Of a stretch of 64,000 nt of DNA, positions 22,414 through 31,474 are shown one piece after another. This stretch comes from Microbispora oryzae (GTDB lineage: Bacteria; Actinomycetota; Actinomycetes; Streptosporangiales; Streptosporangiaceae), in contig NZ_JAFCNB010000010.1 in assembly GCF_017896165.1 (NCBI RefSeq), forward strand, positions 1 through 64,000, written 5' to 3'. Position 1 is the stretch's first letter; each line of letters opens with the position of its first letter. Below the pieces are notes generated by a model that saw nothing but the letters and a program-made list of their open reading frames with translations, did no database searches and was not told where the DNA came from. The position numbers and the translations under genes were made by a program.

Positions 22414-23568
22414 GTGCGTTCCGGTTCCACGTGGTATTCCCGAGCCGACTTCGTCCTGCCGCTCACCGTGTGGGTCGTCCAGGTCGCGCTGTCCAAAGTC
22501 GCGGAGCACGCTCAGCTGCGGGCCGCCGAGCTCGGCCGGGTTCCGCTCGACTGGCGCGGATACGTCCTGCTGCTGGTGGGTCCGGCCGCGATCGCGTTCC
22601 GCCGCCGGTACCCCGTGCCCGCCCTCTTGGTCACGCTCGCGGCCACCGCCTGCTATCTGACGCTCGACTTCCCCTACGGCCCGGTCTTCCTCAGCCCGAT
22701 CATCGTCCTGGTCAGCGCGGTCGGATCGGGCCACCGCCTGGAGGCCTGGCTGTCCGCCGGGGGGTTCCTGCTCTTCCTGGTCGCGTACGCCACCTGGCTG
22801 ATCCCCCACCCTCTCGGGCTGTTTCACCACACCGCGATCGCCGCCTACCTGCTGCTCACCATGATGTTCGCCGAGTTCCGCAGGACACGGCGGGAGCGGC
22901 TGGCCGAGCGCGACCGCGTGGCCGAGGAGGAGTCGCGGCGGCACGCGAGCGAGGAGCGGCTGACGATGGCGCAGGAGCTCCATGACGTGCTGGCGCACAA
23001 CATCTCGCTCATCCACGTCCAGGCGTCCACCGCCCTGCACCTGCTCGACGATCACCCGGAGCAGGCCAGGACCGCTCTCGCCACGATCAAGCAGGCGTCC
23101 AAGGACGTCCTGACCGAGATGCGCGGCGTGCTGAGCCTCCTGCGGGAGGGGGCCCCGCGCTCTCCGACCGCGGGCCTCGGCCGCCTGCCCGAGCTGGTCG
23201 AGCTGACCGAGCGCGGCGGGCTGCGCGTCCGGCTCCAGATCACCGGCGATGTGCGGCCGGTGCCGCCGGGGATCGACCGGGCGGGCTACCGGATCGTGCA
23301 GGAGTCTCTGACCAACGTCTCCCGGCACGCGCCCGGCTCCTCGGTCACCGTGGAGGTCCGGTACGGCCCGGAGGAGCTGGTGGTGGTCGTGACCGACGAC
23401 GGCGTGGGGGCCGCGCCCGCCGAGCCGAGCCTGGGCGGCGGCAACGGCATCCCCGGCATGCGCGAGCGGGCCACGGCCCTCGGCGGCACCCTGTCGGCGG
23501 GCCCGCGGCCCGGCCGCGGCTTCACCGTTCGCGCCGTTCTTCCCCTCCCCGCCGACGATCGTCCGTAA
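22414..23568 (+). CDS. NarL-type sensor histidine kinase
   Basis: A 384-residue membrane kinase. The N-terminal ~150 residues have four to five hydrophobic helices with short loops, so sensing is probably within the membrane. A coiled region leads to the HisKA_3 box LTMAQELHDVLAHNISLIHVQA (phospho-acceptor His near residue 190), then HATPase motifs GYRIVQESLTNVSRHAPG, VTDDGVG and GNGIPGMRERATALGG. The GTG start is supported by the -10 box just upstream. Its partner regulator begins 17 bp downstream; the ligand is unknown. Confidence 0.93.
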   Translation: MRSGSTWYSRADFVLPLTVWVVQVALSKVAEHAQLRAAELGRVPLDWRGYVLLLVGPAAIAFRRRYPVPALLVTLAATACYLTLDFPYGPVFLSPIIVLVSAVGSGHRLEAWLSAGGFLLFLVAYATWLIPHPLGLFHHTAIAAYLLLTMMFAEFRRTRRERLAERDRVAEEESRRHASEERLTMAQELHDVLAHNISLIHVQASTALHLLDDHPEQARTALATIKQASKDVLTEMRGVLSLLREGAPRSPTAGLGRLPELVELTERGGLRVRLQITGDVRPVPPGIDRAGYRIVQESLTNVSRHAPGSSVTVEVRYGPEELVVVVTDDGVGAAPAEPSLGGGNGIPGMRERATALGGTLSAGPRPGRGFTVRAVLPLPADDRP

Positions 23569-23585
23569 CGCCACAAGGAGCCCAC

Positions 23586-24251
23586 GTGATCCGTGTACTG
23601 CTCGCCGACGACCAGGCCCTCGTACGGGCCGGGTTCCGCGCCCTGCTCGACGCGCAGGACGGTATGACGGTGGTGGGTGAGGCCGCCGACGGCGACGAGG
23701 CCGAGCGGCTCGCCCGCGGCCTGCGGCCCGACGTGGTGCTGATGGACATCCGCATGCCCGGCGTGGACGGGCTGACCGCGACCCGGCGCATCGCCGAGGA
23801 CACCGACCTCGACGGCACCCGGATCATCATGCTGACCACGTTCGAGCTGGACGAGTACGTCTTCGAGGCCCTCCGCGGCGGCGCGAGCGGGTTCCTCGTC
23901 AAGGACACCGAGCCCGCCGAGCTCATCCAGGCCGTCCGGGTCGTCGCCTCGGGAGACGCGCTGCTGTCGCCCGGCGTCACGCGCAGGTTGATCGCCGAAT
24001 ACGCGGCCAGGGCCAAGGAGCCGAGCCGAGCCGCCCGGGGGCTCGACCTCCTGACCGAGCGGGAGCGGGAGGTGCTCTGCCTGGTGGGCACCGGCATGAC
24101 CAACGACGAGGTCGCCGGCGAGCTGTTCATGTCCCCGGCCACCGCGAAAACCCATGTCAGCCGCATCATGACGAAGCTGCACGCCCGCGACAGGGCCCAG
24201 CTCGTCGTCATCGCGTACGAGTCCGGCCTGGTCCGGCCCGGCTGGCTCTGA
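23586..24251 (+). CDS. NarL/FixJ-type response regulator
   Basis: A 221-residue regulator paired with the preceding kinase. GTG with AAGGAG upstream. Receiver: LLADDQ, phosphoacceptor Asp54 in VVLMDIRMPG, and VKDTEPAELIQAV. The output domain is a LuxR-type helix-turn-helix at ~150-212 (LTEREREVLCLVGTGMTNDEVAGELF, ATAKTHVSRIMTKL). The genes immediately downstream are not obviously linked to it. Confidence 0.94.
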   Translation: MIRVLLADDQALVRAGFRALLDAQDGMTVVGEAADGDEAERLARGLRPDVVLMDIRMPGVDGLTATRRIAEDTDLDGTRIIMLTTFELDEYVFEALRGGASGFLVKDTEPAELIQAVRVVASGDALLSPGVTRRLIAEYAARAKEPSRAARGLDLLTEREREVLCLVGTGMTNDEVAGELFMSPATAKTHVSRIMTKLHARDRAQLVVIAYESGLVRPGWL

Positions 24252-24408
24252 CCTCGGAAGCCGGTTCACCCGCGGCCGGCGGCGACGGCGGGCGCGTCCG
24301 GCGGGCGTAGGGACAGGCGACTGTCTCCGCGACGCACCCGAATGTCACTGGTCGCCGTCGGTCCGCCACCGTACGTTGCGAGAAAGGCCCCTATGGGAGG
24401 AGCACAGC

Positions 24409-24627
24409 GTGAAATCCATCGCGCGTTTCTGCGGCAGTTGCAACTGCGGATGCCCGGAGCTGTTCGTGGACATGACCGCTCCGGTTGAGCAACAGGTCGT
24501 CATCACGGATGACTTCGGGCAGAAGGTCCAGATGAGCCTCGATCAATTCAGCTCGCTCGTCGAAGCGGCGAAGAACGGCGTGCTGGACGATCTGGACCAC
24601 CTGGACGACCTGGCCCTCGCACGCTGA
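24409..24627 (+). CDS. Cys-rich small protein, putative metal-binding
   Basis: A 72-residue protein. GTG at 24409 has GGGAGG with good spacing; an upstream start at 24376 would bury that site. The N-terminus carries FCGSCNCGCPEL, four cysteines in CxxCxCxC spacing suited to zinc, copper or an iron-sulfur site. The rest (QQVVITDDFGQKVQMSLDQFSSLVEAAKNG) looks like a small alpha/beta domain, ending in an acidic Asp/Leu-rich tail. The next gene (3-bp gap) encodes a TauE/SafE-like membrane protein with a cupredoxin domain, so copper handling is a reasonable hypothesis. I do not recall a named family. Confidence 0.7.
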   Translation: MKSIARFCGSCNCGCPELFVDMTAPVEQQVVITDDFGQKVQMSLDQFSSLVEAAKNGVLDDLDHLDDLALAR

Positions 24628-24630
24628 CCG

Positions 24631-25719
24631 ATGAATCTGGCCGCCCTGTTCGCCGGAGGGATCGCCGCCGGCATCGCCGCGGGTACGACGTCGTGCGCCG
24701 CGGTTCAGGGCGGCCTCCTCGTCGGCGTCACGAGATCGGGGTCCGCCGTCACGGCCGTGGGAGCGTTCGTCGCGGGCCGCCTCGGCGCCCACATCGCGGC
24801 GGGAGCGCTGCTGGGGCTCGTGGGCTCCGCCGTGCAGCCGAGCCCCCGGGCGCGAGCCGCTCTGCTCGTCGCCGCGGGGGTCGCGGTGCTCATCATGGCC
24901 CTGCGCCTCCTCGGAAAGCCTCGCGCCTCCGCCTGCGGAACCCATGCCGCGGGCCCTCACACCTCTCTCCACGCCCACACCGAAGCCTCGCCCCAAACCG
25001 GCGACCGGCCTCTTCCCCGCCACCGGAACCTGTCCCGCGCCCTGGCCCTCGGCCTCGCGACGATCCTCGTCCCCTGCGGGGTGACGGTGAGCCTTGAGGT
25101 GGTTGCCGTCTCGACGGGGAGCGCGCTGGACGGCGCGGCGATCCTCGGCGGGTTCGCCCTCGGCACGACTCCCGCGTTCGCCGCACTCGGTCTCCTGCTG
25201 CGGGGACTGGCCTCGGCCCGCCTGGCGGCCGTCGCCGGGGTCGTCGCACTCGCCGCGGGCGCCATAACGGTGGTCTCCGGCCTGCGGCTCGGCGGATGGC
25301 TGTCGGAACCGGGGGCGTTCGCGGCCGCCCCGGCCCCGGCGGTCGCGCCCGCCGACGCCCAAGCCCAGGCGGCCCCGGCCGCGACCTCCACGGGCGTTCC
25401 GCGGGCGACCGCGACCGGCGCGTCCGGCGGCTACCAGCGCGTCACGGTCTGGGCCACCCGGGAGGGATTCCGCCCCGGCCTGGTGACCGCCGCGGCCGGC
25501 CGGCCCACCGATCTCGTGTTCCGCACGAACGGCAACGACGGGTGTACGCGGAGCGTCGTCATCGGCGACCGCGACGTGGTCCTGCCCGTCACCGGCGAGG
25601 TGACCGTACGACTGCCGCCCCAGCCGGCCGGACGCCTCCGGTACGCCTGCGGCATGGGAATGTTCGTCGGTTTCATCAGTTTCGAGCCGGTACGCGGACC
25701 CCAAAGCTCTTCGCAATAA
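24631..25719 (+). CDS. TauE/SafE (DsbD_2)-like membrane protein with C-terminal cupredoxin domain
   Basis: A 362-residue protein. The first ~235 residues have six hydrophobic helices in two repeats with the small-residue/Cys motifs GTTSCAAVQGGLLVG and ATILVPCGVTVSLEV, the pattern of the DsbD/CcdA-UreH/TauE-like superfamily. Between the repeats is a His-rich loop (CGTHAAGPHTSLHAHTEAS). After a Pro/Ala linker, residues ~268-355 form a cupredoxin-like domain (NGNDGCTRSVVIGDRDV, LRYACGMGMFVGF) whose Cys and Met residues suit copper. Together with the Cys-rich protein just upstream it may form a metal or thiol relay. Whether it exports metal or transfers electrons is open. Confidence 0.8.
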   Translation: MNLAALFAGGIAAGIAAGTTSCAAVQGGLLVGVTRSGSAVTAVGAFVAGRLGAHIAAGALLGLVGSAVQPSPRARAALLVAAGVAVLIMALRLLGKPRASACGTHAAGPHTSLHAHTEASPQTGDRPLPRHRNLSRALALGLATILVPCGVTVSLEVVAVSTGSALDGAAILGGFALGTTPAFAALGLLLRGLASARLAAVAGVVALAAGAITVVSGLRLGGWLSEPGAFAAAPAPAVAPADAQAQAAPAATSTGVPRATATGASGGYQRVTVWATREGFRPGLVTAAAGRPTDLVFRTNGNDGCTRSVVIGDRDVVLPVTGEVTVRLPPQPAGRLRYACGMGMFVGFISFEPVRGPQSSSQ

Positions 25720-25758
25720 CGCTCCGTGACGGCATGGTCACGTGCGACTCTGTGTCCC

Positions 25759-27168
25759 ATGACTTTGGTGGGAGCTATGGAGACGGCCACGACGTGGCCC
25801 GGCATCCCCGTCCCCCGCGTCGCCGAGCCCGGGGATTTCACGGAGGCGCGGCTGCTGGCCGCCGCCACCGAGGGTGACCTCGACGCGGCACACCTCCTCG
25901 GCCGGCTGTGCGCCGAGCGCGGCGAGCGCTCGGCCGCCCGTCACTGGTGGGAGCGGGCGGCGCGGAGCGGGAACGTCGACAGCGCCTACAACCTCGGCGT
26001 GTGGCACGAGCGGCACGGCACCTGCGGCGAGGCGATCGACTGGTTCGAGCGGGCCGCCGGCACGGGCGACGGCGAGGCCGCGCTCCACCTGGCCACGCTG
26101 CTGCTCGACCGGAAGGGCGACGTGACCGGCGCGCGGCGCTGGTTCGAGCGCGCGGCCGAGAGCGGGTCGCGGCACGCGGCGCACCGGCTGGCCCTGCTCT
26201 GCGAAGACCTGGGCGACGGCACGGAGGCGCGGCGCTGGCACCGGGAGGCCGCCCTCGAAGGCGACCTGCGCTCCGCGCACGACCTGGGCTTCCTCGGCTA
26301 CGCCTCGGGAGACGAGGAGGAGGCCCGCCACTGGTGGGAGTTCGCCGCGCGCGGTGGTCACGCCGCCGCCGCACACCACCTCGGCCTGCTCCTGCACGCC
26401 GACGGGGACGAGAAGGGCGCGGAGGCGGCCTACCGCCTCGGTTTCCGGGCCGGACACCCCGGGGCGTCGTTCCGGCTGGGTCAGCTGGTCCTCTCCCGGG
26501 GCGACGTCCGCGCGGCCAGGACCTGTTTCGAGCAGGCGGCGCACGCCGGCCACATCGAGGGCCAGCGGATGGCCGGGGTGGTCTGCGTCGAGCTGGGCGA
26601 CCGGCTCGCGGCCGTCCACTGGTACGGCCGGGCGGCCGGCGTCGGCGACCCCGAGGCCGCCTACAGCCTCGGCCTGCTGCTGGTGGCCGAGCACAACGAC
26701 CTGAAGGGCGGGCGGCACTGGTTCCGCCAGGCCGCCACGCGCGGGCACTACCGGGCGGCGATGGAGCTGCGCACGCTGCTGTCGCTCACCGGGCGGCCGG
26801 ACTGGGACGAGGAGATCCCCGAGCCGTCCGCGCCGTACTGGGACCGCCCCGCGGAACCGGGCGCGGCGGCGCGCGCCGAACTGGCCGTGGCGTCGGCCGG
26901 GCGGCGCGGCGACCGGGCCCCGGACGCGGCGGACCTGATGGAGATCCTCGGCACGTGGGATCTGGTCACCCGTGACCTGCCCGGCCCGGCGGACGCCGTG
27001 GCCTGGCTGGTCGCGACAAGCGGCCTGCACGCCACGGCCGTCGAGCACCTCGACGCGGTGTGCGCGACGCTGCTCTGCCCGGGCAGGTCGCCCTGGCCCA
27101 CCCCCGCGGAGGTCGACCACGTGCTGGGCACGGCACGCGACCTGCGCCGGCGTCTCGGCCTGAGGTAG
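25759..27168 (+). CDS. Sel1-repeat (TPR-like) protein
   Basis: A 469-residue soluble protein built of about nine 36-residue Sel1-like repeats between ~25 and 355, each of the form A-x-x-L-G-x-x-x ... A-x-x-W-(W/F)-x-x-A-A-x-x-G (for example ARHWWERAARSGNVDSAYNLG, AIDWFERAAGTGDGEAALHLA). The last ~110 residues are a helical non-repeat tail. Such solenoids act as protein-protein scaffolds. ATG at 25759 is preferred; ATG at 25777 is also possible. It is convergent with alanine dehydrogenase, sharing a terminator that overlaps its stop codon. Confidence 0.85.
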   Translation: MTLVGAMETATTWPGIPVPRVAEPGDFTEARLLAAATEGDLDAAHLLGRLCAERGERSAARHWWERAARSGNVDSAYNLGVWHERHGTCGEAIDWFERAAGTGDGEAALHLATLLLDRKGDVTGARRWFERAAESGSRHAAHRLALLCEDLGDGTEARRWHREAALEGDLRSAHDLGFLGYASGDEEEARHWWEFAARGGHAAAAHHLGLLLHADGDEKGAEAAYRLGFRAGHPGASFRLGQLVLSRGDVRAARTCFEQAAHAGHIEGQRMAGVVCVELGDRLAAVHWYGRAAGVGDPEAAYSLGLLLVAEHNDLKGGRHWFRQAATRGHYRAAMELRTLLSLTGRPDWDEEIPEPSAPYWDRPAEPGAAARAELAVASAGRRGDRAPDAADLMEILGTWDLVTRDLPGPADAVAWLVATSGLHATAVEHLDAVCATLLCPGRSPWPTPAEVDHVLGTARDLRRRLGLR

Positions 27169-27185
27169 CCCACGCCCTCAGGCCG
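27156..27185. terminator. Bidirectional terminator overlapping a stop codon
   Basis: Perfect 10-bp stem CGGCCTGAGG / CCTCAGGCCG with 10-nt loop. The TAG stop of the Sel1 gene lies in the loop; the hairpin also serves the convergent ald gene. Confidence 0.7.
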
Positions 27186-27192
27186 CCGGGTG

Positions 27193-28308
27193 TCAGGCGG
27201 CGAGCACCTGGTCGGCCGGGGTGTACGGCAGACCGTGCGCGACCGCGACCGGCTCGTTGGTCAGCACACCGGCGTGGGCGTTCAGGCCGAGCCGCAGCGC
27301 CTCGTCGGCCCGCAGCGCGTCCCGCCAGCCCCTGTCGGCCAGCTTCACCGCGTACGGCAGGGTGGCGTTGGTCAGCGCGTACGTCGAGGTGTTGGCGACC
27401 GAGCCGGGCATGTTGGCGACGCAGTAGAAGATCGACTCGTGCACCCGGAAGGTGGGGTCGGCGTGCGTGGTGGGGCGGGAGTCCTCGAAGCAGCCGCCCT
27501 GGTCGATGGCGATGTCGACCAGCACGGAGCCGGGCTTCATGCGGGAGACCAGTTCGTTGGAGACGAGGGTCGGGGCCTTGGCGCCGGGGATGAGGACGGC
27601 GCCGACGACCAGGTCGGCGTCGAGGACGGCCCGCTCGATGGCGTACGACGTGGACACGAGGGTCGTGAGACGCCCCTGGTAGATGGCGTCGATGAAACGC
27701 AGCCGGTCGACGTTGACGTCGAGGATGGTGACGTCCGCGCCCATGCCCACGGCGATCTGGGCCGCGTTGAGACCGGAGACGCCGCCGCCGATGACGACGA
27801 CCTTGGCCGGGGCGACACCGGGGACGCCGCCGGGCAGCACGCCGCGGCCGCCGTTGAACCGCATCAGGTTGTACGCGCCCACCTGCGGGGCCAGCCGTCC
27901 GGCGACCTCCGACATCGGGGCGAGCAGCGGCAGCGTGCCGGCGGCCTGGACGGTCTCGTACGCGATGGCCGTGGTGCCCGCTTCGAGCAGGGCGTCGGTG
28001 CACGGGCGTGACGCGGCGAGATGCAGGTAGGTGAAGAGGATCAGATCGGCGCGGAGGCGGTGATACTCCTCGGCGATCGGCTCCTTGACCTTGAGGATCA
28101 TCTGGGACTCGCCCCAGACGTCGTCGGCGGATTCGACGATCTTCGCGCCGACGGCGAGGTACTCCTCGTCGGCGATCTGCGAGCCGAGCCCGGCCCCCGC
28201 CTGGACGGTCACGTCGTGGCCGTGGCGGACGAGCTCGTGCACGCCCGCCGGTGTCGCGGCGACGCGGTACTCGTGGTTCTTGACCTCGGCAGGTACGCCG
28301 ATCTTCAT
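27193..28308 (-). CDS. ald: Alanine dehydrogenase
   Basis: A 371-residue NAD-dependent enzyme interconverting L-alanine and pyruvate plus ammonia. The N-terminal domain starts MKIGVPAEVKNHEYRVAATP with the substrate residues of the family (HEYRV; LILFTYLHLA). The Rossmann motif is VVVIGGGVSGLNAAQIAVGMGA, and the active-site His lies in TLVSTSYAIE through CVANMPGSVANTSTYALTNATLPY. Length and motifs are complete. It lies downstream of a class III aminotransferase on the same strand (51-bp gap), suggesting a joint amino-acid catabolic role with alanine as the transamination product. Confidence 0.97.
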   Translation of the reverse strand: MKIGVPAEVKNHEYRVAATPAGVHELVRHGHDVTVQAGAGLGSQIADEEYLAVGAKIVESADDVWGESQMILKVKEPIAEEYHRLRADLILFTYLHLAASRPCTDALLEAGTTAIAYETVQAAGTLPLLAPMSEVAGRLAPQVGAYNLMRFNGGRGVLPGGVPGVAPAKVVVIGGGVSGLNAAQIAVGMGADVTILDVNVDRLRFIDAIYQGRLTTLVSTSYAIERAVLDADLVVGAVLIPGAKAPTLVSNELVSRMKPGSVLVDIAIDQGGCFEDSRPTTHADPTFRVHESIFYCVANMPGSVANTSTYALTNATLPYAVKLADRGWRDALRADEALRLGLNAHAGVLTNEPVAVAHGLPYTPADQVLAA

Positions 28309-28359
28309 GGGACAGGTCCTTTCACATCCCTCGCCCGGTCCCCCACCGGGCGAGTTGGG

Positions 28360-29742
28360 TCAGAGACGGGCCCACGCCTCGGTGAGCACCGATCGGAGGA
28401 TCGACTCCATCTCGTCGAACTCCTTGGGGCCGCAGATCAGCGGCGGGGCGAGCTGGACGACCGGGTCTCCGCGGTCGTCGGCGCGGCAGTACAGCCCGGC
28501 CTCGTAGAGGGCCTTGGACAGAAAACCGCGCAGGAGCCGCTCGGACTCCTCCTCGTTGAAGGTCTGCTTCGTCGACCGGTCCTTGACGAGCTCGATTCCG
28601 TAGAAGTAGCCCGAGCCGCGGACGTCGCCGACGATCGGCAGGTCGAGGAGTCTTTCGAGCGTGCGGCGGAACACCGGCTCGTTGGCCGTGACGTGGCCGA
28701 GCAGGTCTTCACGCTCGAAGATGTCGAGGTTGGCCAGTGCCACCGCCGAGGCTACCGGGTGGCCGCCGAAGGTGTAGCCATGCGCGAACATCCCGGTGCC
28801 GCTCCGGAACGGCTCGAACAGCCGCTCACTCGCGATCATGGCGCCGATGGGGGCGTAACCGCTGGTCAGGCCCTTGGCACAGGTGATGATGTCGGGCACG
28901 TAGTCGAACTTCTGGCCGCCGAACATGGTGCCCAGCCGGCCGAACGCGCAGATGACCTCGTCGCTGACGAGCAGCACGTCGTACTGGTCGCAGATCTCGC
29001 GGAGCCGCTGGAAGTATCCGGGGGGCGGCGGGAAGCAGCCGCCGGCGTTCTGCACGGGCTCGACGAAGACGGCGGCCACGGTGTCCGGGCCCTCCATCTC
29101 GATGGCCCTGGCGATCTGGTCGGCGGCCCAGCGGCCGAACGCCTCGGGGTCCTTCTCCATCCCGGGGAGACCGGAGATGTCGTCGGCCCGGTAGAGGTTG
29201 GTGTTGGGCGCCTTCAGCGCGCCGGGCACGAGCGGCTCGAACATCTGCTTGAGCGCCGGGATGCCGGTGATCGACAGGGCGCCCTGCGGAGTGCCGTGGT
29301 AGGCGATCGACCTGCTCACGACCTTGGTCTTCAGCGGCTTGCCCTGCGTCTTGAAGTACTGCTTGGCCAGCTTCCACGCCGACTCGACGGCCTCGCCGCC
29401 GCCTGTGGTGAAGAACACACGGTTGAGGTCGCCAGGGGTGAGCTCGGCCAGCCGGGCGGCGAGCTCGGCCGCCTTCGGGTGCGCGTACGACCACAGGGGG
29501 AAGAACGCGAGCTCCTGGGCCTGCTTGGCGGCGGCCTCGGCCAGCTCGGCCCGGCCGTGGCCCACCTGGACCACGAACAGCCCGGCGAGCCCGTCCAGGT
29601 AGCGCTTGCCGTGGACGTCGTAGATGTAGGCCCCGTCACCCCGCACGATCATCGGCACCTCGGCACCCTCGTACGAGCCGTGCCGGGTGAAGTGCATCCA
29701 GAGATTGTCCTGTGCGGCCTTGAGAACGTCGGGGCGCGTCAT
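28360..29742 (-). CDS. Class III (omega) aminotransferase
   Basis: A 460-residue PLP enzyme of the aspartate aminotransferase/beta-alanine-pyruvate family. Visible motifs: FFTTGGGEAVESAWKLAKQY (cofactor phosphate), VFVEPVQNAGG, VSDEVICAFGRLG (PLP Asp), and the Schiff-base Lys in IITCAKGLTSGYAPIGA. ATG at 29742 is chosen; the extension to 29805 lacks conservation and would overlap the promoter. Next to ald, it probably transaminates an omega-amino acid such as beta-alanine or a polyamine product onto pyruvate, with Ald recycling the alanine. The exact amine donor is uncertain. Confidence 0.92.
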   Translation of the reverse strand: MTRPDVLKAAQDNLWMHFTRHGSYEGAEVPMIVRGDGAYIYDVHGKRYLDGLAGLFVVQVGHGRAELAEAAAKQAQELAFFPLWSYAHPKAAELAARLAELTPGDLNRVFFTTGGGEAVESAWKLAKQYFKTQGKPLKTKVVSRSIAYHGTPQGALSITGIPALKQMFEPLVPGALKAPNTNLYRADDISGLPGMEKDPEAFGRWAADQIARAIEMEGPDTVAAVFVEPVQNAGGCFPPPPGYFQRLREICDQYDVLLVSDEVICAFGRLGTMFGGQKFDYVPDIITCAKGLTSGYAPIGAMIASERLFEPFRSGTGMFAHGYTFGGHPVASAVALANLDIFEREDLLGHVTANEPVFRRTLERLLDLPIVGDVRGSGYFYGIELVKDRSTKQTFNEEESERLLRGFLSKALYEAGLYCRADDRGDPVVQLAPPLICGPKEFDEMESILRSVLTEAWARL

Positions 29743-29998
29743 CGAAACCTTCCCTCGGTGATCCGTGCTCTGGACAGTGTGCACGCCAGTTCGGCATTTT
29801 GCCAAGTGATTACGTAGCTACACTCTGATTGAAGTTCGAATTTCGCGATATCGACTTGTAACAGCGACGAAATCCGTGCGGACCCTAATCGGGCCTCCCT
29901 CCCCTCGGCCCGCCCGCCGCGGGCCGCGAGCTGTGGTGCAATGGGGTCCGACCAGCCATCGCAATCACGCGAACGACGCAGATCCGGGAGAAACCACC
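29743..29998. promoter_or_regulatory. Divergent regulatory region, unusually AT-rich
   Basis: The 256 bp between the aminotransferase and the M20 peptidase contain a locally AT-rich core (~29793-29870) with small palindromes: GTAGCTAC, CGAATTTCG and the GAAGTTCGAATTTC segment. This is where promoters and a regulator site for aminotransferase/ald expression would be expected. I cannot assign -35/-10 boxes with confidence. Confidence 0.45.
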
Positions 29999-31345
29999 GT
30001 GACACCTGAGGAGATCGAAAGCGCCGTGGACGCCGGGATGGCCCAGACGGTGGACGACCTCAAAAGGCTCGTCGTCCTCCCGTCGGTGGCCTTCCCCGGG
30101 CATCCCGAGGCACCCGTGCTGGAGGCCGCGGCACTGACGGAACGCCTGCTCCGGTCGGCCGGTCTCCCCGAGGTCCGGCAGATCCCCGTCGAGGGCAGCT
30201 TCCCCGTGGTGTTCGCCGAGGCCCCGGCGCCGCCCGGCGCGCCCACCGTCCTGCTGTACTCCCATTACGACGTGCAGCCCGCGGGCGACACCGCCCTCTG
30301 GCGCACCCCGCCGTTCGAGCCGACCGAGATCGACGGAGCCCTGTACGGCCGGGGCGCGGCCGACGACAAGAGCGGCCTGATCACGCACGTGTCGGCGCTG
30401 CGCGTCTTCGAGGGCCGCTTCCCGGTCGGGATCAAGGTCATCGTGGAGGGCCAGGAGGAGTACGCCGGGGAACGCCTGCAGGAGTTCGTCGAGACCAACC
30501 CCGAACTGGTCCGCGCGGACGCGATGGTCATCGCCGACTGCGGGAACCCCCATGTCGGCGACCCGGCGCTCACCACGTCGCTGCGCGGGATGGCCGCGTT
30601 CACCGTCGAGGTCCGCACCCTGACCGACCCCCTGCACAGCGGGGCGTTCGGCGGCGCCGCGCCGGACGCCCTGTCCGCGCTCATGCGCATGCTGACCGCC
30701 CTGCACGACGACCAGGGCGACGTGCGGGTGCCTGGCCTGGCCCGCGGCGTGTTCCCCGGCGAGAGCGGCTCCGAGGAGACGTTCCGGGCGACGGCCGGGG
30801 TGCTCGACGGCGTCTCGCTCGTCGGCACGGGCACCCTCGCCGACCGTCTCTGGGCGTCCTACGCGATCACCGTGACCGGGCTCGACGTGCCGACCGTGAT
30901 GGGCGCGATCAACGCGGTGCAGGCCGTCGCCCGCGCCCGGGTCACGATCCGCATCCCCGCGGACGGCGACTCCAAGACCGCCCTCGACACCGTCACCGCC
31001 TACCTGGAGAAGGTCGCCCCCTGGGGCGCGCAGGTGACGTTCGGGGACTTCGTCATCGGCTCCGGTTTCCAGGCCACCTCCAGCGGCCCGGCCAGGACCG
31101 CCGTCGAGGCGGCCATGGCGCGCGCGTTCGGCCGGGCGCCGCGCCAGGTGGGCCAGGGCGGGTCGATCCCGCTCGTGGCCACCCTCGCCGAGCAGTTCCC
31201 CGAGGCCGAGATCCTCCTGTACGGCGCGGAGGACGAGGGCGCCGCCATCCACGCCCCCAACGAGCGGGTCGACCTCGGCGAGCTGCGCCGCGTCATCGCC
31301 ACCGAGGCGCTCTTCCTGGCGGAGTACGGCGCGGCGGCGCGCTGA
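29999..31345 (+). CDS. M20-family dipeptidase/carboxypeptidase
   Basis: A 448-residue zinc peptidase. GTG at 29999 has GGGAG upstream; the longer reading frame back to 29876 lacks support. Di-zinc motifs are in order: LLYSHYDVQP (His/Asp), GRGAADDKSG, VEGQEEYAG (catalytic Glu-Glu), and the C-terminal His in GAAIHAPNERV. The dimerisation insert lies at ~200-330 (HSGAFGG). Members hydrolyse dipeptides or deacylate small peptides in the cytosol. It is divergent from the aminotransferase-ald pair, suggesting linked peptide and amino-acid catabolism. Confidence 0.93.
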   Translation: MTPEEIESAVDAGMAQTVDDLKRLVVLPSVAFPGHPEAPVLEAAALTERLLRSAGLPEVRQIPVEGSFPVVFAEAPAPPGAPTVLLYSHYDVQPAGDTALWRTPPFEPTEIDGALYGRGAADDKSGLITHVSALRVFEGRFPVGIKVIVEGQEEYAGERLQEFVETNPELVRADAMVIADCGNPHVGDPALTTSLRGMAAFTVEVRTLTDPLHSGAFGGAAPDALSALMRMLTALHDDQGDVRVPGLARGVFPGESGSEETFRATAGVLDGVSLVGTGTLADRLWASYAITVTGLDVPTVMGAINAVQAVARARVTIRIPADGDSKTALDTVTAYLEKVAPWGAQVTFGDFVIGSGFQATSSGPARTAVEAAMARAFGRAPRQVGQGGSIPLVATLAEQFPEAEILLYGAEDEGAAIHAPNERVDLGELRRVIATEALFLAEYGAAAR

Positions 31346-31414
31346 GCCGGGGCCCCGGAGGCAAGCACGGAAGCGAGCACGGGGAAGCGGGCACGGGAAG
31401 TGCGCATGGGAAGC

Positions 31415-31450
31415 GGCCCGGCGGTCTGGGGGGACTGTGACCGCCGGGCC
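31415..31450. terminator. Strong bidirectional terminator
   Basis: Perfect 12-bp stem GGCCCGGCGGTC / GACCGCCGGGCC with 12-nt loop, followed by TCTCCTC, between the convergent peptidase and pectate lyase genes. Just before it (31361-31414) are four degenerate ~14-bp repeats of the AGCGGGCACGGGA type. Confidence 0.8.
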
Positions 31451-31474
31451 TCTCCTCATGGAACCCGCTCCGGG

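Noticed and set aside
28021-29817. 598-codon plus-strand open frame opposite ald and the aminotransferase
   Set aside because: Both minus-strand genes have complete catalytic motifs; the plus frame has none.
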